Assembly: GCF_018343515.1 (NCBI RefSeq)
Contig: NZ_JAGYPD010000002.1
Coordinates: 434,001-498,000, forward strand
Length of the DNA stretch: 64,000 nt
From: Bacillus sp. FJAT-50079
GTDB lineage: Bacteria; Bacillota; Bacilli; Bacillales; Bacillaceae_C
Reading direction: 5' to 3'
This document shows positions 8,723-19,460 of this stretch, one piece after another (position 1 is the stretch's first letter; every line of letters begins with the position of its first letter). The notes under the pieces are model-generated. The model was not told the DNA's origin, made no database searches, and was given only the letters and a program-made list of their open reading frames with translations. Position numbers and translations under genes: made by a program.

Positions 8723-10138
8723 TTACAATATAAACTCACTTAAGTCTTTATTTGTTGCAATTGCACCTAATTTTTCATCAACATATTGTTTCGTAATTGT
8801 AATTTTCTCTAACGTCACTTCCGGCGCTTCAAATGATAAATCTTCGAGCAATTTTTCCATAATTGTGTGAAGCCTTCTCGCCCCGATATTATCTGTTTCC
8901 TGATTTACATTAAATGCGATTTCTGCAAGTCTATTGATAGCATCGTCAGAAAATTCGATTTGTATACCTTCCGTCTCCAATAATGCCGTATATTGTTTCA
9001 ATAAAGCGTTGTCCGGCTCCGTTAAAATACTAACGAAATCTTCGACAGACAATTTATTTAACTCAACTCGAATCGGAAAACGCCCTTGAAGCTCTGGTAT
9101 TAAATCAGATGGTTTCGCAATATGAAATGCCCCTGCTGCGATGAATAAAATATGATCGGTTTTCACAGGACCGTGCTTCGTAACAACGGTTGATCCTTCA
9201 ACAATCGGTAAAATATCGCGTTGAACCCCTTCTCTCGAAACATCAGCTGAAGAAGATTGGTTGCCTTTGCTAGCGATTTTATCGATTTCATCAATAAAGA
9301 TGATACCTGTTTGTTCAGCACGTGCAATCGCCGTTTGAGAGACTTCATCCATATCAATTAATTTTTGCGCCTCATCGTTCGTTAAAACAACACGCGCATC
9401 TTTGACAGGCAATGTCCGTTTTTTCATTTTCTTCGGCATGAGGCTGCCTAAGGCATCTTGCATATTCATGCCCATCTGTTCCATCCCTGATCCTTGTAAC
9501 ATATCGAACATCGATGGCTGCTGTTCTTCTACTTCAACTTGCACCATTTCGTTTTCAAGCTCGCCCGCAGCTAGTTTTTCTGAAATAACTTTCCTTTGTT
9601 CACGGATTGTATATTCCTGTTGTTTCTCTTGCTCACTATCATCATCTTGCTGCTGTCCACCAAAAATCATTTCAAATGGATTTTTAAACCCTTCTGCTTT
9701 CTTTTTTGATGGAACGAGTAACTCGACAAGACGGCGGTTCGCTTGTTTTTCTGCCCGCTCTCGGACCTCGAGCATTTTTTCTTCCTTAACGATTCTGACC
9801 GATGTTTCCATTAAATCGCGGACCATCGATTCAACATCACGACCAACATATCCTACTTCAGTAAATTTTGTCGCTTCCACTTTAATAAACGGAGCGCCAA
9901 CTAGCTTCGCCATTCTTCTAGCAATTTCTGTTTTACCGACACCTGTTGGACCGATCATTAAAATGTTTTTCGGAATGATTTCATCGCGAATGGCAGGATC
10001 TAATAAACTGCGACGATAGCGATTGCGCAATGCGACTGCGACCGCTCTTTTCGCTTCTTTTTGACCAATGATATATTGATCCAGTTTTTCTACAATTTGT
10101 TTTGGAGTCATAGATGACCCTTTTTTATTAGCTCCCAA
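8723..10138 (-). CDS. hslU: ATP-dependent protease ATPase subunit HslU (ClpY)
   Basis: The 471-residue AAA+ unfoldase feeds proteins into the HslV peptidase. Walker A GPTGVGKT is at residues 63-70, Walker B FIDEIDK is in the middle, and the I-domain insertion (about residues 110-240) is rich in Glu, Lys and Met. The C-terminal tail LSEFIL is the segment that docks into HslV. The start is a TTG at 10138-10136, supported by AAGGAGG seven bases upstream. The next ATG lies nine codons inside. It sits between hslV and codY, as in Bacillus. Confidence 0.97.
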   Translation of the reverse strand: MGANKKGSSMTPKQIVEKLDQYIIGQKEAKRAVAVALRNRYRRSLLDPAIRDEIIPKNILMIGPTGVGKTEIARRMAKLVGAPFIKVEATKFTEVGYVGRDVESMVRDLMETSVRIVKEEKMLEVRERAEKQANRRLVELLVPSKKKAEGFKNPFEMIFGGQQQDDDSEQEKQQEYTIREQRKVISEKLAAGELENEMVQVEVEEQQPSMFDMLQGSGMEQMGMNMQDALGSLMPKKMKKRTLPVKDARVVLTNDEAQKLIDMDEVSQTAIARAEQTGIIFIDEIDKIASKGNQSSSADVSREGVQRDILPIVEGSTVVTKHGPVKTDHILFIAAGAFHIAKPSDLIPELQGRFPIRVELNKLSVEDFVSILTEPDNALLKQYTALLETEGIQIEFSDDAINRLAEIAFNVNQETDNIGARRLHTIMEKLLEDLSFEAPEVTLEKITITKQYVDEKLGAIATNKDLSEFIL

Positions 10139-10213
10139 ACTGGTCCCTCCTTACGCAATATAAGAAATCTCAATCGTCGATTCGATATTCGCCGGATGTT
10201 TATAAAAGAGACG

Positions 10214-10756
10214 TTACAATTCTTCCAAAATAATGTTCCGGTTCGTATACACACAAATATCAGCCGCGATTTCCAATGCAGCTTGCGCCATTTCCTTTGC
10301 GGTTAAATGATCGGATGCATAGTTTTTTAATGCTCTACCAGCAGCTAATGCATAATTGCCTCCAGAGCCAATCGCAAGAATTCCATCATCAGGTTCAATG
10401 ACCTCACCAGTTCCTGAAACGAGCAAGAGGTGATCCTTATCCATCACGATCAACATCGCTTCTAATTTACGTAATACTTTATCGCTTCTCCACTCTTTTG
10501 CGAGCTCTACCGCAGCACGCTGCAAATTCCCATTAAACTCTTGTAATTTGCCTTCGAATTTCTCAAACAACGTAAAAGCATCCGCAACGGATCCTGCAAA
10601 CCCTGCCAAAATCTTCCCATTAAATAACTTTCTCACCTTTTTTGCTGTATGCTTCATAACAACCGCATTTCCAAATGTCACTTGTCCGTCACCAGCCATC
10701 GCGCATTGTCCTTTATGCTGAACCGCAAAAATTGTTGTCGCATGGAATTGCCCCAT
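10214..10756 (-). CDS. hslV: ATP-dependent protease peptidase subunit HslV (ClpQ)
   Basis: This 180-residue proteasome-like peptidase has the conserved HATTIFAV start, with the Thr that is the nucleophile in canonical HslV at residue 7. Residue 2 is Gly, not the Ser known as the unusual N-terminal nucleophile of B. subtilis ClpQ. If this enzyme is active, it presumably needs processing before the Thr, as in Gram-negative HslV. Gly-Ser-Gly-Gly-Asn near residue 130 and the GDGQVTFGN stretch are typical. It starts after AGGAGG and is coupled with hslU. Confidence 0.96.
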   Translation of the reverse strand: MGQFHATTIFAVQHKGQCAMAGDGQVTFGNAVVMKHTAKKVRKLFNGKILAGFAGSVADAFTLFEKFEGKLQEFNGNLQRAAVELAKEWRSDKVLRKLEAMLIVMDKDHLLLVSGTGEVIEPDDGILAIGSGGNYALAAGRALKNYASDHLTAKEMAQAALEIAADICVYTNRNIILEEL

Positions 10757-10781
10757 CTTTTTTTCCTCCTAGCTTATATTG

Positions 10782-11681
10782 CTATGCCCGGGGATGATGA
10801 TTCATATATGTTTTGCGCAAGTGTTCTTTTGTCACATGAGTATAAACCTGCGTTGAAGATAAATTTTCATGCCCGAGTAATTCCTGTACCGTACGCATAT
10901 CTGCTCCGTTATTTAACATATGAGTTGCGAAGCTATGACGAAGCATATGCGGATGAATCTTTCCTGTTAACGAAGCTTCATCAATCACTTTCGTCAAAAT
11001 ATAGCGTACTCCACGAGCTGTTAATGGACCGCCCCGAGAATTAACGAAAAGATACTGATGATCTTCTCCTTGAATTAGATTGTTTCTCGCCTCTTCGATG
11101 TATGTAAGAAGGGCATCAAATGCAAAGCTTCCAAATGGAATATAGCGTTCTTTTCTTCCTTTTCCTTTTACTAAAATCGTGGAAAAATCAAAATCAACAT
11201 CTTTTAATTGAATGTTCGTGCATTCACTTACACGAATTCCAGTTGCATATAATAATTCAATAAGCGCTAAATTACGTTTCCCTAATAAAGTAGGTATTGA
11301 GCATGCTGCAAATAAATGCTCCATTTCCTCTTCATAAAAAAAGTTAGGCAGCCTCGTTCCCGATTTTGGGTGAATTACTAATGCAAACGGATTTTCTTCA
11401 ATGATTTTTTCCTTTAATAAAAATTTATAAAAGCTTCGCAAGCTTGAGATTTTCCTCGCTGCGCTTGAACGAGTATATTTTTTATTATACAGATCTGTTA
11501 CGTATAATCGTGCGTCCAAATACTCAACATCCGAATAACGTTCGATCCCTTGTTCAGCCATGAACATAGAAAAATGCTCGATATCCTTCTTGTAAAAATC
11601 AATCGTATAATGTGAGTAATTTCGTTCAATCTGCAAATACTCAACAAAGGAGAAGACTGACTGATCAGAAAATTCTTTCAC
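10782..11681 (-). CDS. xerC: Site-specific tyrosine recombinase XerC (CodV)
   Basis: The 299-residue recombinase resolves chromosome dimers at dif, working with XerD. The N-terminal SAM-like core-binding domain covers about residues 1-90. The catalytic set is visible: Arg150 in ATGIRVSE, His245 and Arg248 in HMLRHS, His271 in LGHENLS, and nucleophile Tyr280. It starts with GTG preceded by GAGGTGA. The gene leads the hslV-hslU-codY genes and follows trmFO. Full catalytic conservation and the chromosomal context argue against a phage integrase. Confidence 0.95.
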   Translation of the reverse strand: MKEFSDQSVFSFVEYLQIERNYSHYTIDFYKKDIEHFSMFMAEQGIERYSDVEYLDARLYVTDLYNKKYTRSSAARKISSLRSFYKFLLKEKIIEENPFALVIHPKSGTRLPNFFYEEEMEHLFAACSIPTLLGKRNLALIELLYATGIRVSECTNIQLKDVDFDFSTILVKGKGRKERYIPFGSFAFDALLTYIEEARNNLIQGEDHQYLFVNSRGGPLTARGVRYILTKVIDEASLTGKIHPHMLRHSFATHMLNNGADMRTVQELLGHENLSSTQVYTHVTKEHLRKTYMNHHPRA

Positions 11682-11741
11682 AGGCTCACCTCACAAAGAC
11701 TTCTAAATTTTATCATAATTTAGTGGTCGTTGCAACGAATG

Positions 11742-13046
11742 TTACAAACTCTTCACAAAGTTTTGAATTGTTCGTAATGCTCTTTCGCCATACTGTTCAT
11801 TTCTTGCTTTTTTATCTCTGATTTTCTCCGGCAGTTCAGGCAATAATCCGAAGTTGATATTCATCGGTTGAAAATTTTTCGAATTCGTCGCTGTAATATA
11901 GTGTGCAAGACTTCCCATTGTTGTTTCGTTCGGGAAAACGACCGGTTCCTCTCCATTCGCTAATCTTGCTGCATTAATTCCTGCCATTAATCCACTTGCA
12001 GCTGACTCAACATACCCTTCCACACCTGTCATTTGCCCAGCAAAAAATAATGTCGGACGAGCTTTAAATTGATATGTCGGCGCAAGCACTTTCGGAGAAT
12101 TAATGAATGTGTTCCTATGCATGACTCCATAGCGAACGATTTCGACGTTTTCCAAACCTGGGATGAGTTGCAATACTTCTTTTTGTGGTCCCCATTTTAA
12201 ATGTGTTTGAAAGCCAACAATATTATACAATGTTCCTGCTGCATCGTCCTGTCTAAGCTGAACAACTGCATACGGTCGTTTACCTGTTTTCGGATCTTCG
12301 AGTCCAACTGGCTTCAATGGGCCAAAAAGCATCGTTTTTCGCCCTCTTGCAGCCATGACTTCGATTGGCATGCACCCTTCAAAAAAGATTTCTTTTTCAA
12401 ATTCTTTTAGCGGTACGGTTTCGGCTTCAATTAAAGCATCATAAAAGCGATTAAATTCTTCCTCTGTCATTGGACAGTTTAAGTATGCCGCTTCCCCTTT
12501 ATCGTATCTTGATTTTAAATATACTTTATCCATATCAATGCTGTCTTTTTCGATAATTGGCGCAGCTGCATCATAAAAGTATAAATAATCTTCGCCTGTA
12601 AGTTCAAGTAATTGCTTTGAAAGCGCTGGACTTGTAAGCGGTCCAGTAGCAATGATTGTAATCCCTTCAGGTATTTCCGTTATTTCTTCATTATATACAG
12701 TAATAAGTGGATGATTCCTTACTTGTTCAGTAACATAGCCAGCAAACTCGTGGCGATCTACTGCAAGTGCACCACCTGCTGGTACAGATGACCGATCGGC
12801 AGCATTGATAATTACCGAATCAAGCATACGCATTTCTTCTTTTAACACACCAACTGCGTTTGCTAAAGTATTGGCCCGCAGTGAGTTTGAACATACAAGT
12901 TCAGCAAATTTATCCGTATGGTGGGCAGGTGTTTGCTTAACCGGTCTCATTTCGTACAGATTTACCGGAACTCCCCGTTTAGCAAGTTGCCATGCAGCTT
13001 CACTACCCGCAAGGCCTGCACCCACGATATTAACAGTTTGAACCAT
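11742..13046 (-). CDS. trmFO: Methylenetetrahydrofolate-tRNA (uracil-54-C5) methyltransferase TrmFO
   Basis: This 434-residue flavoprotein (formerly GidA-like Gid) makes ribothymidine at position 54 of tRNA using methylenetetrahydrofolate and FADH2. The N-terminal FAD-binding motif [14 protein letters not shown] starts at residue 9. Conserved blocks such as [10 protein letters not shown] and [12 protein letters not shown] are present. CAGGAGG lies just upstream of the ATG. Two family A repeats separate it from topA, so it may be driven from its own promoter. I did not find a strong one. Confidence 0.96.
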   Translation of the reverse strand: MVQTVNIVGAGLAGSEAAWQLAKRGVPVNLYEMRPVKQTPAHHTDKFAELVCSNSLRANTLANAVGVLKEEMRMLDSVIINAADRSSVPAGGALAVDRHEFAGYVTEQVRNHPLITVYNEEITEIPEGITIIATGPLTSPALSKQLLELTGEDYLYFYDAAAPIIEKDSIDMDKVYLKSRYDKGEAAYLNCPMTEEEFNRFYDALIEAETVPLKEFEKEIFFEGCMPIEVMAARGRKTMLFGPLKPVGLEDPKTGKRPYAVVQLRQDDAAGTLYNIVGFQTHLKWGPQKEVLQLIPGLENVEIVRYGVMHRNTFINSPKVLAPTYQFKARPTLFFAGQMTGVEGYVESAASGLMAGINAARLANGEEPVVFPNETTMGSLAHYITATNSKNFQPMNINFGLLPELPEKIRDKKARNEQYGERALRTIQNFVKSL

Positions 13047-13155
13047 TTATTTACCTCCTGAAATTACCCAATGCGAGTAATAATTGAGTATTACTATTGC
13101 ATTTTACACTATTGGCGGTCGAAATAAAAATGTTGCGCCTTTTTATTAACTTGAA

Positions 13156-13350
13156 TATATAAGTTAAAATAACTAACATACATAAAAGTAGAAAATAAAC
13201 ACCGTTGATTTCCGTTCTAGGCGGGCGTTTTCTGAAGGTGGACAGGTAAGCCTCGGGCCATCAGGTTGTTGGTCACAGAGTCGCCGCCTTCCACTCCAAA
13301 CAACTCTTTTAAAAAACGGTTAAATGATACTCTTACTTACAACTTATATA
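13156..13350 (+). repeat. Family A repeat, copy 2 (short form with terminal inverted repeats)
   Basis: The core runs from GTTGATTTCCGTTC at 13204 to CACTCCAAACAAC at 13304 and lacks the nested hairpin. It is flanked by TATATAAGTT (13156-13165) and its inverse AACTTATATA (13341-13350). Copy 8 near smc has the same arrangement. It lies between topA and trmFO. Confidence 0.75.
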
Positions 13351-13424
13351 GCTTGCAAGTCCATATATTTTTGCGTTCTAGGAAGCTAGTTTAAATTACA
13401 TACGTGATATGATTAAACATGAAA

Positions 13425-13460
13425 ATCCACCAAAAGAACAAATCATTCTCCTTGGTGGAT
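13425..13460 (-). terminator. Hairpin, probable topA terminator displaced by a repeat
   Basis: ATCCACCAA pairs with TTGGTGGAT around an 18-base loop. On the minus strand the stem is followed by TTTTC. It would serve topA, but copy 3 of the family A repeat now lies between it and the topA stop at 13720. The weak T tail keeps confidence moderate. Confidence 0.5.
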
Positions 13461-13462
13461 GC

Positions 13463-13712
13463 TAATAAGTTGAAATAAATCATTCAGCTAACCGCTGATT
13501 TCCGTTCCGCGCGGATGTTTTCCGCAGGCTCGGCTTTAGCCTTGGGCCCCAGGTTGTTGGTCACGAAGCCGTTGCCACAAGATGTGGTAACGGCTTCGTG
13601 ACCTTAAACTGCGATCCAGCAGGGTCTTCAGCTTACGCTAGCCCCGCTAGTGTCACCGCCCCCCCGCTCCAATCAGCTGGAAAGTGTAAAATCATAAATT
13701 CAACATATATAA
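13463..13712 (+). repeat. Family A repeat, copy 3 (long form with near-perfect nested hairpin)
   Basis: The core runs from GCTGATTTCCGTTCC at about 13495 to GCTCCAATCAGC at about 13677. Weaker outer inverted ends (AATAAGTTGAAATAAAT and its inverse near 13690-13710) surround it. Inside is a 45-base palindrome at 13559-13603, with 21-bp arms beginning GGTCACGAAGCCGTT. The arms differ at one position, which would still pair as G-U in RNA. It begins immediately after the topA stop. Confidence 0.8.
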
Positions 13713-13719
13713 TAAATCA

Positions 13720-15792
13720 TTATTGCTGGGTATCTTCTTTGTAATCACATGCTGTACATTGAACTTGAATGCCTTTTTTCAGTTTCTTTTCAACCATCAA
13801 GCTATCACATTTTGGACATGGTCGTTCAATCGGTTTATCCCATGATACAAACTCACATTCTGGATAACGATCACAGCCATAAAAGATCCGATTTTTCTTG
13901 CTCTTTCTTTCAATCACTTGCCCTTCTTTACAAGCTGGACATGTAACACCGATTTGTTTTACGATCGCTTTTGTGTTTCGACAATCAGGGAAATTGCTAC
14001 ATGCCATAAATTTACCGAAACGCCCCATTTTGATTACCATTGGACTTCCGCATTTTTCACAATCTTCCCCAGCATACTCATCTTCTATTTCTACTTCTTT
14101 CATTTCTTCTTCGGCCTTTTTCAGATTGACTTCAAATGACTGATAGAACTCATCAATGATCGAAACCCATTTAATACTTCCTTCTTCAATGTGGTCAAGA
14201 TCGTTTTCCATCTTCGCTGTAAACGCCACATCGATAATTTCCGGGAAGAATTCCATGATTAACTCTAGTACAATCTCACCAAGCTCGGTCGGAACAAAGC
14301 GCTTATTTTCAAGCGCAACATATCCACGTCTTTGAATTGTATCCAATGTTGGCGCATATGTTGATGGGCGTCCAATTCCTGACTCCTCTAATGTTTTTAC
14401 GAGCCTAGCTTCTGTATATCTTGGAGGCGGTTGCGTAAAATGCTGCTTCGGATTAATATTCTCGGCAACTACTTCGTCACCTTCACTTAAATCTGGCAGT
14501 AAATTTTCTTTTTCCTCATGCTGATCGTCGGAGCCTTCCACATACACTTTCATAAATCCGGAAAACTTTACTTTTGAACCATTTGCTCGGAATGTTACCG
14601 GTCCATTTTGTAAATCAACAGACATCGTATCCATCACAGCTGGCGCCATTTGACTAGCAACAAAACGTTCCCAAATTAATTTATAAAGACGAAGCTGATC
14701 TCTGCTTAAATAAGCTTTTAAGGCGCTTGGTTCACGCATTGTGCTTGTCGGACGCACCGCCTCGTGCGCATCCTGAGATTTTCCTTTGTTTTTTGTCTTT
14801 TGTTTTTCGATCGTATACTCTTTCCCATATTTCGTCATGATATAATCAAGAGCCTCTGCTTGTGCCACTTCAGAAATTCGCGTTGAATCAGTTCTCATAT
14901 ACGTAATTAATCCAACAGTACCCTCTTTTCCAAGATCGATTCCTTCATATAATTGCTGGGCGAGCATCATCGTTTTCTTCGCTCGAAAATTTAGTTTCCG
15001 TGCTGCCTCTTGTTGTAAAGATGAAGTTGTAAAAGGCGGAGCCGGATTTCTCTTTCTTTCTTTTTTGACAACCGATTTTACTTTGAATGTATCTCCCGTT
15101 AGCTGATCAAGCACCGCATTTACGTCGGATTCCGAGCCTAACTTTAACTTTTTTCCGTCCATGCCATAAAATGCAGCTTGGAACGGTTTTTTTCCTTTAA
15201 GGAATGCTCCTTCGATCGACCAATACTCTTCTGGAATGAAATTTTTTATTTCGTTTTCACGATCAATAATAAGACGGACAGCCACTGATTGAACACGGCC
15301 AGCACTCAATCCTTTTTTCACTTTTTTCCAAAGCAATGGACTAATATTGTAACCGACAAGTCGATCTAAAATCCGCCGAGCTTGTTGGGCATCAACGAGG
15401 TCCATATTAATTGGACGCGGATGCTTAAACGACTCTTTAATAGCATCCTTTGTAATTTCATTAAATACGACTCGGCAATCCGAATCAATATCGACATCGA
15501 GACTATGGGCTAAATGCCAAGCGATTGCCTCACCTTCTCGATCCGGGTCAGCCGCGAGATAAATTTTCTTCGCTTTTTTTGCGGCCGTTCGCAATTCTTT
15601 CATAATCGGCCCTTTTCCACGAATCGTAATATATTTCGGCTCAAAGTTTTTTTCAACATCGACACCCATTTGGCTTTTTGGCAAATCACGCACATGCCCC
15701 ATTGATGCCTTTACTTTATATTTTTTCCCTAAATATCGTTCTATCGTTTTCGCCTTCGCCGGCGATTCAACAATTACTAAGTAATCCGACAT
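13720..15792 (-). CDS. topA: DNA topoisomerase I
   Basis: The 690-residue type IA topoisomerase relaxes negative supercoils. The Toprim domain ([19 protein letters not shown], and [10 protein letters not shown] near 81-90) is at the N-terminus. The catalytic tyrosine is Tyr298 in [10 protein letters not shown]. Three C-terminal four-Cys zinc ribbons start at [16 protein letters not shown] and CPKCDSLM. It has a clear sigma-A-type promoter upstream (15868-15896) and follows dprA on the same strand, as in Bacillus. Its 3' side is crowded by a family A repeat that starts within ten bases of the stop. Confidence 0.98.
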   Translation of the reverse strand: MSDYLVIVESPAKAKTIERYLGKKYKVKASMGHVRDLPKSQMGVDVEKNFEPKYITIRGKGPIMKELRTAAKKAKKIYLAADPDREGEAIAWHLAHSLDVDIDSDCRVVFNEITKDAIKESFKHPRPINMDLVDAQQARRILDRLVGYNISPLLWKKVKKGLSAGRVQSVAVRLIIDRENEIKNFIPEEYWSIEGAFLKGKKPFQAAFYGMDGKKLKLGSESDVNAVLDQLTGDTFKVKSVVKKERKRNPAPPFTTSSLQQEAARKLNFRAKKTMMLAQQLYEGIDLGKEGTVGLITYMRTDSTRISEVAQAEALDYIMTKYGKEYTIEKQKTKNKGKSQDAHEAVRPTSTMREPSALKAYLSRDQLRLYKLIWERFVASQMAPAVMDTMSVDLQNGPVTFRANGSKVKFSGFMKVYVEGSDDQHEEKENLLPDLSEGDEVVAENINPKQHFTQPPPRYTEARLVKTLEESGIGRPSTYAPTLDTIQRRGYVALENKRFVPTELGEIVLELIMEFFPEIIDVAFTAKMENDLDHIEEGSIKWVSIIDEFYQSFEVNLKKAEEEMKEVEIEDEYAGEDCEKCGSPMVIKMGRFGKFMACSNFPDCRNTKAIVKQIGVTCPACKEGQVIERKSKKNRIFYGCDRYPECEFVSWDKPIERPCPKCDSLMVEKKLKKGIQVQCTACDYKEDTQQ

Positions 15793-15867
15793 GCAAAATC
15801 CTCCCTAGAGGTATTCATTATTTCTTTATATTGTTCAAAAAACATACTCATATATAAATCAGAGTAA

Positions 15868-15896
15868 ATACTATACGGATATCTAATTTTTGTCAA
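15868..15896 (-). promoter_or_regulatory. Sigma-A-type promoter of topA
   Basis: On the minus strand, TTGACA (15896-15891) and TAGTAT (15873-15868) are separated by exactly 17 bases, about 75 bases before the topA start. The -35 box is a perfect consensus match and the -10 box differs at two positions at most. Confidence 0.8.
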
Positions 15897-15995
15897 TAAA
15901 GGAATGATGCGCCTTTACCGTCACATCTTTTGAAAAATTTATCCTACTCTCGAGGGAATTGCAAGTTTTTATGTTTTTATAAGTAAAAAAATCAA

Positions 15996-16880
15996 TTAAT
16001 CTACTATGATTTCATCTAAAATATCTTGAGCATTTAAGACGAGCTTCGCGCCTTGTTGAATCAGATGATTCGTGCCCGCGGAAAGAGGATGGTGTATTGG
16101 GCCAGGAACTGCAAATACCTCTCTCCCAGACTCAAGAGCGAAATCAGCGGTAATTAACGAACCACTTCGGCTTTTTGCCTGTACGACTAATGTTCCTTTC
16201 GCAAGGCCACTAATGATTCTGTTTCTCATTGGAAAATGCCATTTTTCTGGCTTTTGAATAGGTGGGTATTCCGAAACGAGTAAATGATCTTGCTTCATTT
16301 CATTTGCAAGCCGAAGATTTTCGCGGGGATATAAATGAAAAAATCCACCTCCTAATACAGCAATCGTCTTCCCTCCATGTTCAATTGTGCGCGCATGTGC
16401 CAACGTATCTGTTCCTTTCGCGAGCCCACTTACAATAACGAATCCGCGCTTTATTAGGGGAGGAATTAACAGGTCTAACGTTTCTTTTGCATATAAATTG
16501 GCGTCGCGTGCACCGACAACAGCAAACATATTCTTCTGTAAGAGCTGTTTATTTCCAATCGTAAATAAGACGAATGGCGGATCATGAATTTCCTTTAATA
16601 TGGAGGGATATTCTTGATCTTCGAGATGTATGATTGAAATGCCTTTTGTTTCATACAACTTGAGTAATGCCTTTATTTTTAGCGACTGAAATTCATTTAA
16701 AAACGCTTTGATTTTAGGTGGTTCTAACTGCAATATTTGTTGAAATGTATCGATTGAGTAGGAATACAGATGTGTTAATCGAGGATCGTATGTGAGAAGT
16801 TTTTTTAGTGATCGATGTGTCAATGTGCGGCAATGAATCAGATGCAATAATTTTTCTCGAAAAATAGCAATCAACCTCAT
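15996..16880 (-). CDS. dprA: DNA-processing protein DprA
   Basis: The 294-residue protein loads RecA on incoming single-stranded DNA during natural transformation. The N-terminal third is a helical SAM-like region. The Rossmann-like DprA core carries VVSGLAKGTDTLAHARTI, the run YPRENLRLANEM, and the signature PMRNRIISGLAKGTLVVQA. It ends after the core with no winged helix, as in B. subtilis DprA. The ribosome site is weak. It starts about 20 bases after the sucCD terminator and precedes topA. Confidence 0.95.
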   Translation of the reverse strand: MRLIAIFREKLLHLIHCRTLTHRSLKKLLTYDPRLTHLYSYSIDTFQQILQLEPPKIKAFLNEFQSLKIKALLKLYETKGISIIHLEDQEYPSILKEIHDPPFVLFTIGNKQLLQKNMFAVVGARDANLYAKETLDLLIPPLIKRGFVIVSGLAKGTDTLAHARTIEHGGKTIAVLGGGFFHLYPRENLRLANEMKQDHLLVSEYPPIQKPEKWHFPMRNRIISGLAKGTLVVQAKSRSGSLITADFALESGREVFAVPGPIHHPLSAGTNHLIQQGAKLVLNAQDILDEIIVD

Positions 16881-16898
16881 CTCATTTTTATCATCATG

Positions 16899-16928
16899 AA
16901 ATAACCCCTCACCACGAGGGGTTATTTC
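16899..16928 (-). terminator. Terminator after sucCD
   Basis: A 12-13-bp stem (AAATAACCCCTC with GAGGGGTTATTT) sits between the sucD stop and the dprA start. The T-rich half is within the stem itself, and the tail beyond is short, so some read-through to dprA is possible. Confidence 0.75.
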
Positions 16929-16936
16929 ACATGGTT

Positions 16937-17839
16937 TTAATGCGTTTTACACTTTTCGTATAATCCTTTTTCTTTCAATAATGTGATCATCGTTTCGCCA
17001 ATTACTGCAGGTGTTTCAGCCACTTTAATGCCGCATTCTGTCATGACGCGCATTTTCTCAGCTGCTGTACCTTGTCCTCCGGAAATAATTGCACCAGCAT
17101 GTCCCATACGCTTTCCTGGAGGTGCCGTTTGCCCGCCGATGAAGCCTACGACCGGCTTTTTCATGTTCACTCTTACCCATTCTGCTGCTTCTTCCTCAGC
17201 CGTACCGCCAATTTCCCCAAGCATAATAACCGCTTCCGTTTCGGGATCTTCATTAAACGCTTTTAGTACGTCAATAAAGTTCGTACCATTTACAGGGTCT
17301 CCACCGATTCCAACTGCTGTTGACTGCCCTACACCTGCTTGTGAAAGCTGATGAACGGCTTCATATGTCAACGTTCCGGAACGGGAAACAACCCCAACAT
17401 GACCTTTCGTATGAATATACCCTGGCATGATGCCGATTTTACATTCCTCAGGCGTAATAACCCCAGGACAGTTTGGACCGACAAGACGCGTTTTCTTTCC
17501 TTCCATATAGCGCTTTACTTTTACCATATCAAGAACCGGAATATGCTCCGTGATACAGATCGCTAAATCAAGCTCTGCATCCACCGCTTCCATAATTGCA
17601 TCCGCCGCAAATGGCGCTGGCACATAAATAACCGAAGCAGTTGCTCCAGTTGCTTTCACAGCTTCTGATACTGTATTAAACACCGGCACTCCAGCAGCTT
17701 CTGTCCCACCTTTACCAGGTGTTACCCCGCCGACAATTTTCGTGCCATATTCTAGCATTTGTTCTGTATGGAAAAGGGCTGTTGAGCCGGTAATTCCTTG
17801 AACAATGACTTTCGTATCTTTATTTACAAACACGCTCAT
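16937..17839 (-). CDS. sucD: Succinyl-CoA synthetase alpha subunit
   Basis: The 300-residue subunit carries the CoA-binding Rossmann domain ([19 protein letters not shown]) and the phosphohistidine loop. The active His is residue 247 in [15 protein letters not shown]. With SucC it interconverts succinyl-CoA and succinate, making ATP or GTP in the TCA cycle. It follows sucC by 78 bases and shares its promoter. Confidence 0.98.
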   Translation of the reverse strand: MSVFVNKDTKVIVQGITGSTALFHTEQMLEYGTKIVGGVTPGKGGTEAAGVPVFNTVSEAVKATGATASVIYVPAPFAADAIMEAVDAELDLAICITEHIPVLDMVKVKRYMEGKKTRLVGPNCPGVITPEECKIGIMPGYIHTKGHVGVVSRSGTLTYEAVHQLSQAGVGQSTAVGIGGDPVNGTNFIDVLKAFNEDPETEAVIMLGEIGGTAEEEAAEWVRVNMKKPVVGFIGGQTAPPGKRMGHAGAIISGGQGTAAEKMRVMTECGIKVAETPAVIGETMITLLKEKGLYEKCKTH

Positions 17840-17917
17840 GATTTTCCCTGCCTTTCAAATTTCTGGCTGCTTGATAAATTAGGAATTCCCTAAACAATAA
17901 GAAAACAATTGTGACAT

Positions 17918-19078
17918 TTATCCAACAAGTTCAACGATTTTTTGTGCTCCGTCTGCCATTGATTCAGCAGCAATAATATTTAATCCTGATTCGTTCAAGA
18001 TTTTCTTGCCAAGATCAACATTTGTTCCTTCTAAACGAACAACAAGTGGTACATCGAGGCTTACTTGCTTCGCAGCTTCGACAACACCTGTCGCAATGAT
18101 GTCACATTTCATAATTCCACCGAAAATATTGACAAAAATTCCTTTCACATTATCATCGGAAAGAATAATTTTAAACGCTTCCGTTACCTTTTCAGCCGTA
18201 GCACCGCCACCAACATCAAGGAAATTCGCCGGATCGCCGCCGTAATGCTTAATGATATCCATTGTTGCCATCGCAAGCCCGGCACCATTTACCATACAGC
18301 CGATATTTCCATCAAGAGAAATATAGCTTAAGTCATATTTAGATGCTTCGATTTCTTTCTGATCTTCTTCATCAAGATCACGATACTCTAAAATATCTTT
18401 ATGCTTGAATAAAGCGTTCGCATCAAAGTTTAGCTTTGCATCAAGTGCCATTACATTTCCGTCACCTGTTACAACGAGTGGATTGATTTCTGCAATCGAA
18501 CAATCCTTTTCTTCGAACGCTTTGTAAAGGCTTAACATAAATTTAGCCGCTTTTCCGACTAATTCTTTTGGAATATTAATATTAAAAGCGATTCTGCGCG
18601 CTTGGAATCCAGTTAATCCAACAACTGGGTCAATCACTTCGTAAAAGATTTTTTCGGGTGTTGCCGCTGCAACTTCCTCAATTTCTGTTCCACCTTCTTC
18701 AGATGCCATTAAAACGATGCGATCGGTTGCACGGTCTACAACGATTCCAACATAATACTCTTTTTTAATATCGCATCCTTCTTCAATAAGAAGGCGCTTA
18801 ACTTCCTTGCCTTCAGGACCCGTTTGCGGAGTTACTAGCGTTTTCCCTAGTATTTCATTCGCATATGTACGTACTTCTTCTAAATTTTTCGCGACTTTGA
18901 CCCCGCCAGCTTTCCCTCTTCCACCGGCATGGATTTGCGCTTTCACTACACAAACATCACTTCCTAGTTCTTTCGCCGCCTCGACTGCCTCATCAACGGT
19001 GAAAGCAACTTTACCTGAAGGTACAGTTACCCCATACTTTCTGAGGATTTCTTTACCTTGATACTCATGGATATTCAT
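17918..19078 (-). CDS. sucC: Succinyl-CoA synthetase beta subunit
   Basis: The 386-residue ATP-grasp subunit begins [26 protein letters not shown] lies at the right distance upstream, so the in-frame codons up to 19096 are not used. The nucleotide-binding ATP-grasp domain is followed by a CoA-ligase domain with the typical [15 protein letters not shown] and [14 protein letters not shown] runs. A good promoter lies 47-75 bases upstream (19125-19153). Confidence 0.98.
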   Translation of the reverse strand: MNIHEYQGKEILRKYGVTVPSGKVAFTVDEAVEAAKELGSDVCVVKAQIHAGGRGKAGGVKVAKNLEEVRTYANEILGKTLVTPQTGPEGKEVKRLLIEEGCDIKKEYYVGIVVDRATDRIVLMASEEGGTEIEEVAAATPEKIFYEVIDPVVGLTGFQARRIAFNINIPKELVGKAAKFMLSLYKAFEEKDCSIAEINPLVVTGDGNVMALDAKLNFDANALFKHKDILEYRDLDEEDQKEIEASKYDLSYISLDGNIGCMVNGAGLAMATMDIIKHYGGDPANFLDVGGGATAEKVTEAFKIILSDDNVKGIFVNIFGGIMKCDIIATGVVEAAKQVSLDVPLVVRLEGTNVDLGKKILNESGLNIIAAESMADGAQKIVELVG

Positions 19079-19124
19079 TTCCCATCCTCCTGTCAAACTC
19101 TTAGAAAAAATAGATTGCTATTTA

Positions 19125-19153
19125 ATTGTATTAAAAGCAAAGAAAGATGTCCA
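19125..19153 (-). promoter_or_regulatory. Sigma-A-type promoter of sucCD
   Basis: On the minus strand, TGGACA (19153-19148) and TACAAT (19130-19125) are spaced by 17 bases. The position, just after the ylqH stop, fits a separate sucCD transcription unit. Confidence 0.65.
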
Positions 19154-19175
19154 CCTTTATCGACTGAAAGCAATA

Positions 19176-19460
19176 TTATTCGGAGTGTTTCTTATCTAAT
19201 TGATAGACAAACGTGAACACCTCTGCGACCGCTTTATATAATTCCTCTGGAATCGCTTCATTTACGTGTAGCTGCCCTAATAATTCAACAAGTGAAGCAT
19301 CTTCTTGAACAGGGATATGATGCTCCTTTGCTTTTTCTAATATATTTTCTGCAATCATTCCTTTTCCTTTAGCAACGACAATAGGGGCCAATTCTGTTTC
19401 CTGCTCATACTTTAAAGCGATTGCTTCTTTTCTGTTTATTTTCCGATCATCCTTTTTCAT
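19176..19460 (-). CDS. ylqH: FlhB cytoplasmic-domain-like protein YlqH
   Basis: The 94-residue protein resembles the C-terminal cytosolic domain of the flagellar export-gate protein FlhB (RKEAIALKY, then ELAPIVVAKGKGMIAENILE). It lacks the membrane domain and does not show the NPTH autocleavage loop: the equivalent stretch reads NRKEAIAL. It overlaps ylqG by 4 bases. Stand-alone FlhB-C paralogs are common in Bacillus next to ylqG; their role is unproven but presumably touches export-substrate switching. Confidence 0.85.
   Translation of the reverse strand: MKKDDRKINRKEAIALKYEQETELAPIVVAKGKGMIAENILEKAKEHHIPVQEDASLVELLGQLHVNEAIPEELYKAVAEVFTFVYQLDKKHSE

Noticed and set aside
9402-10019. A 205-codon plus-strand open frame opposite hslU
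   Set aside because: It is antisense to a fully conserved gene, very rich in Ser and Phe as expected for the complement of coding DNA, and has no ribosome site.
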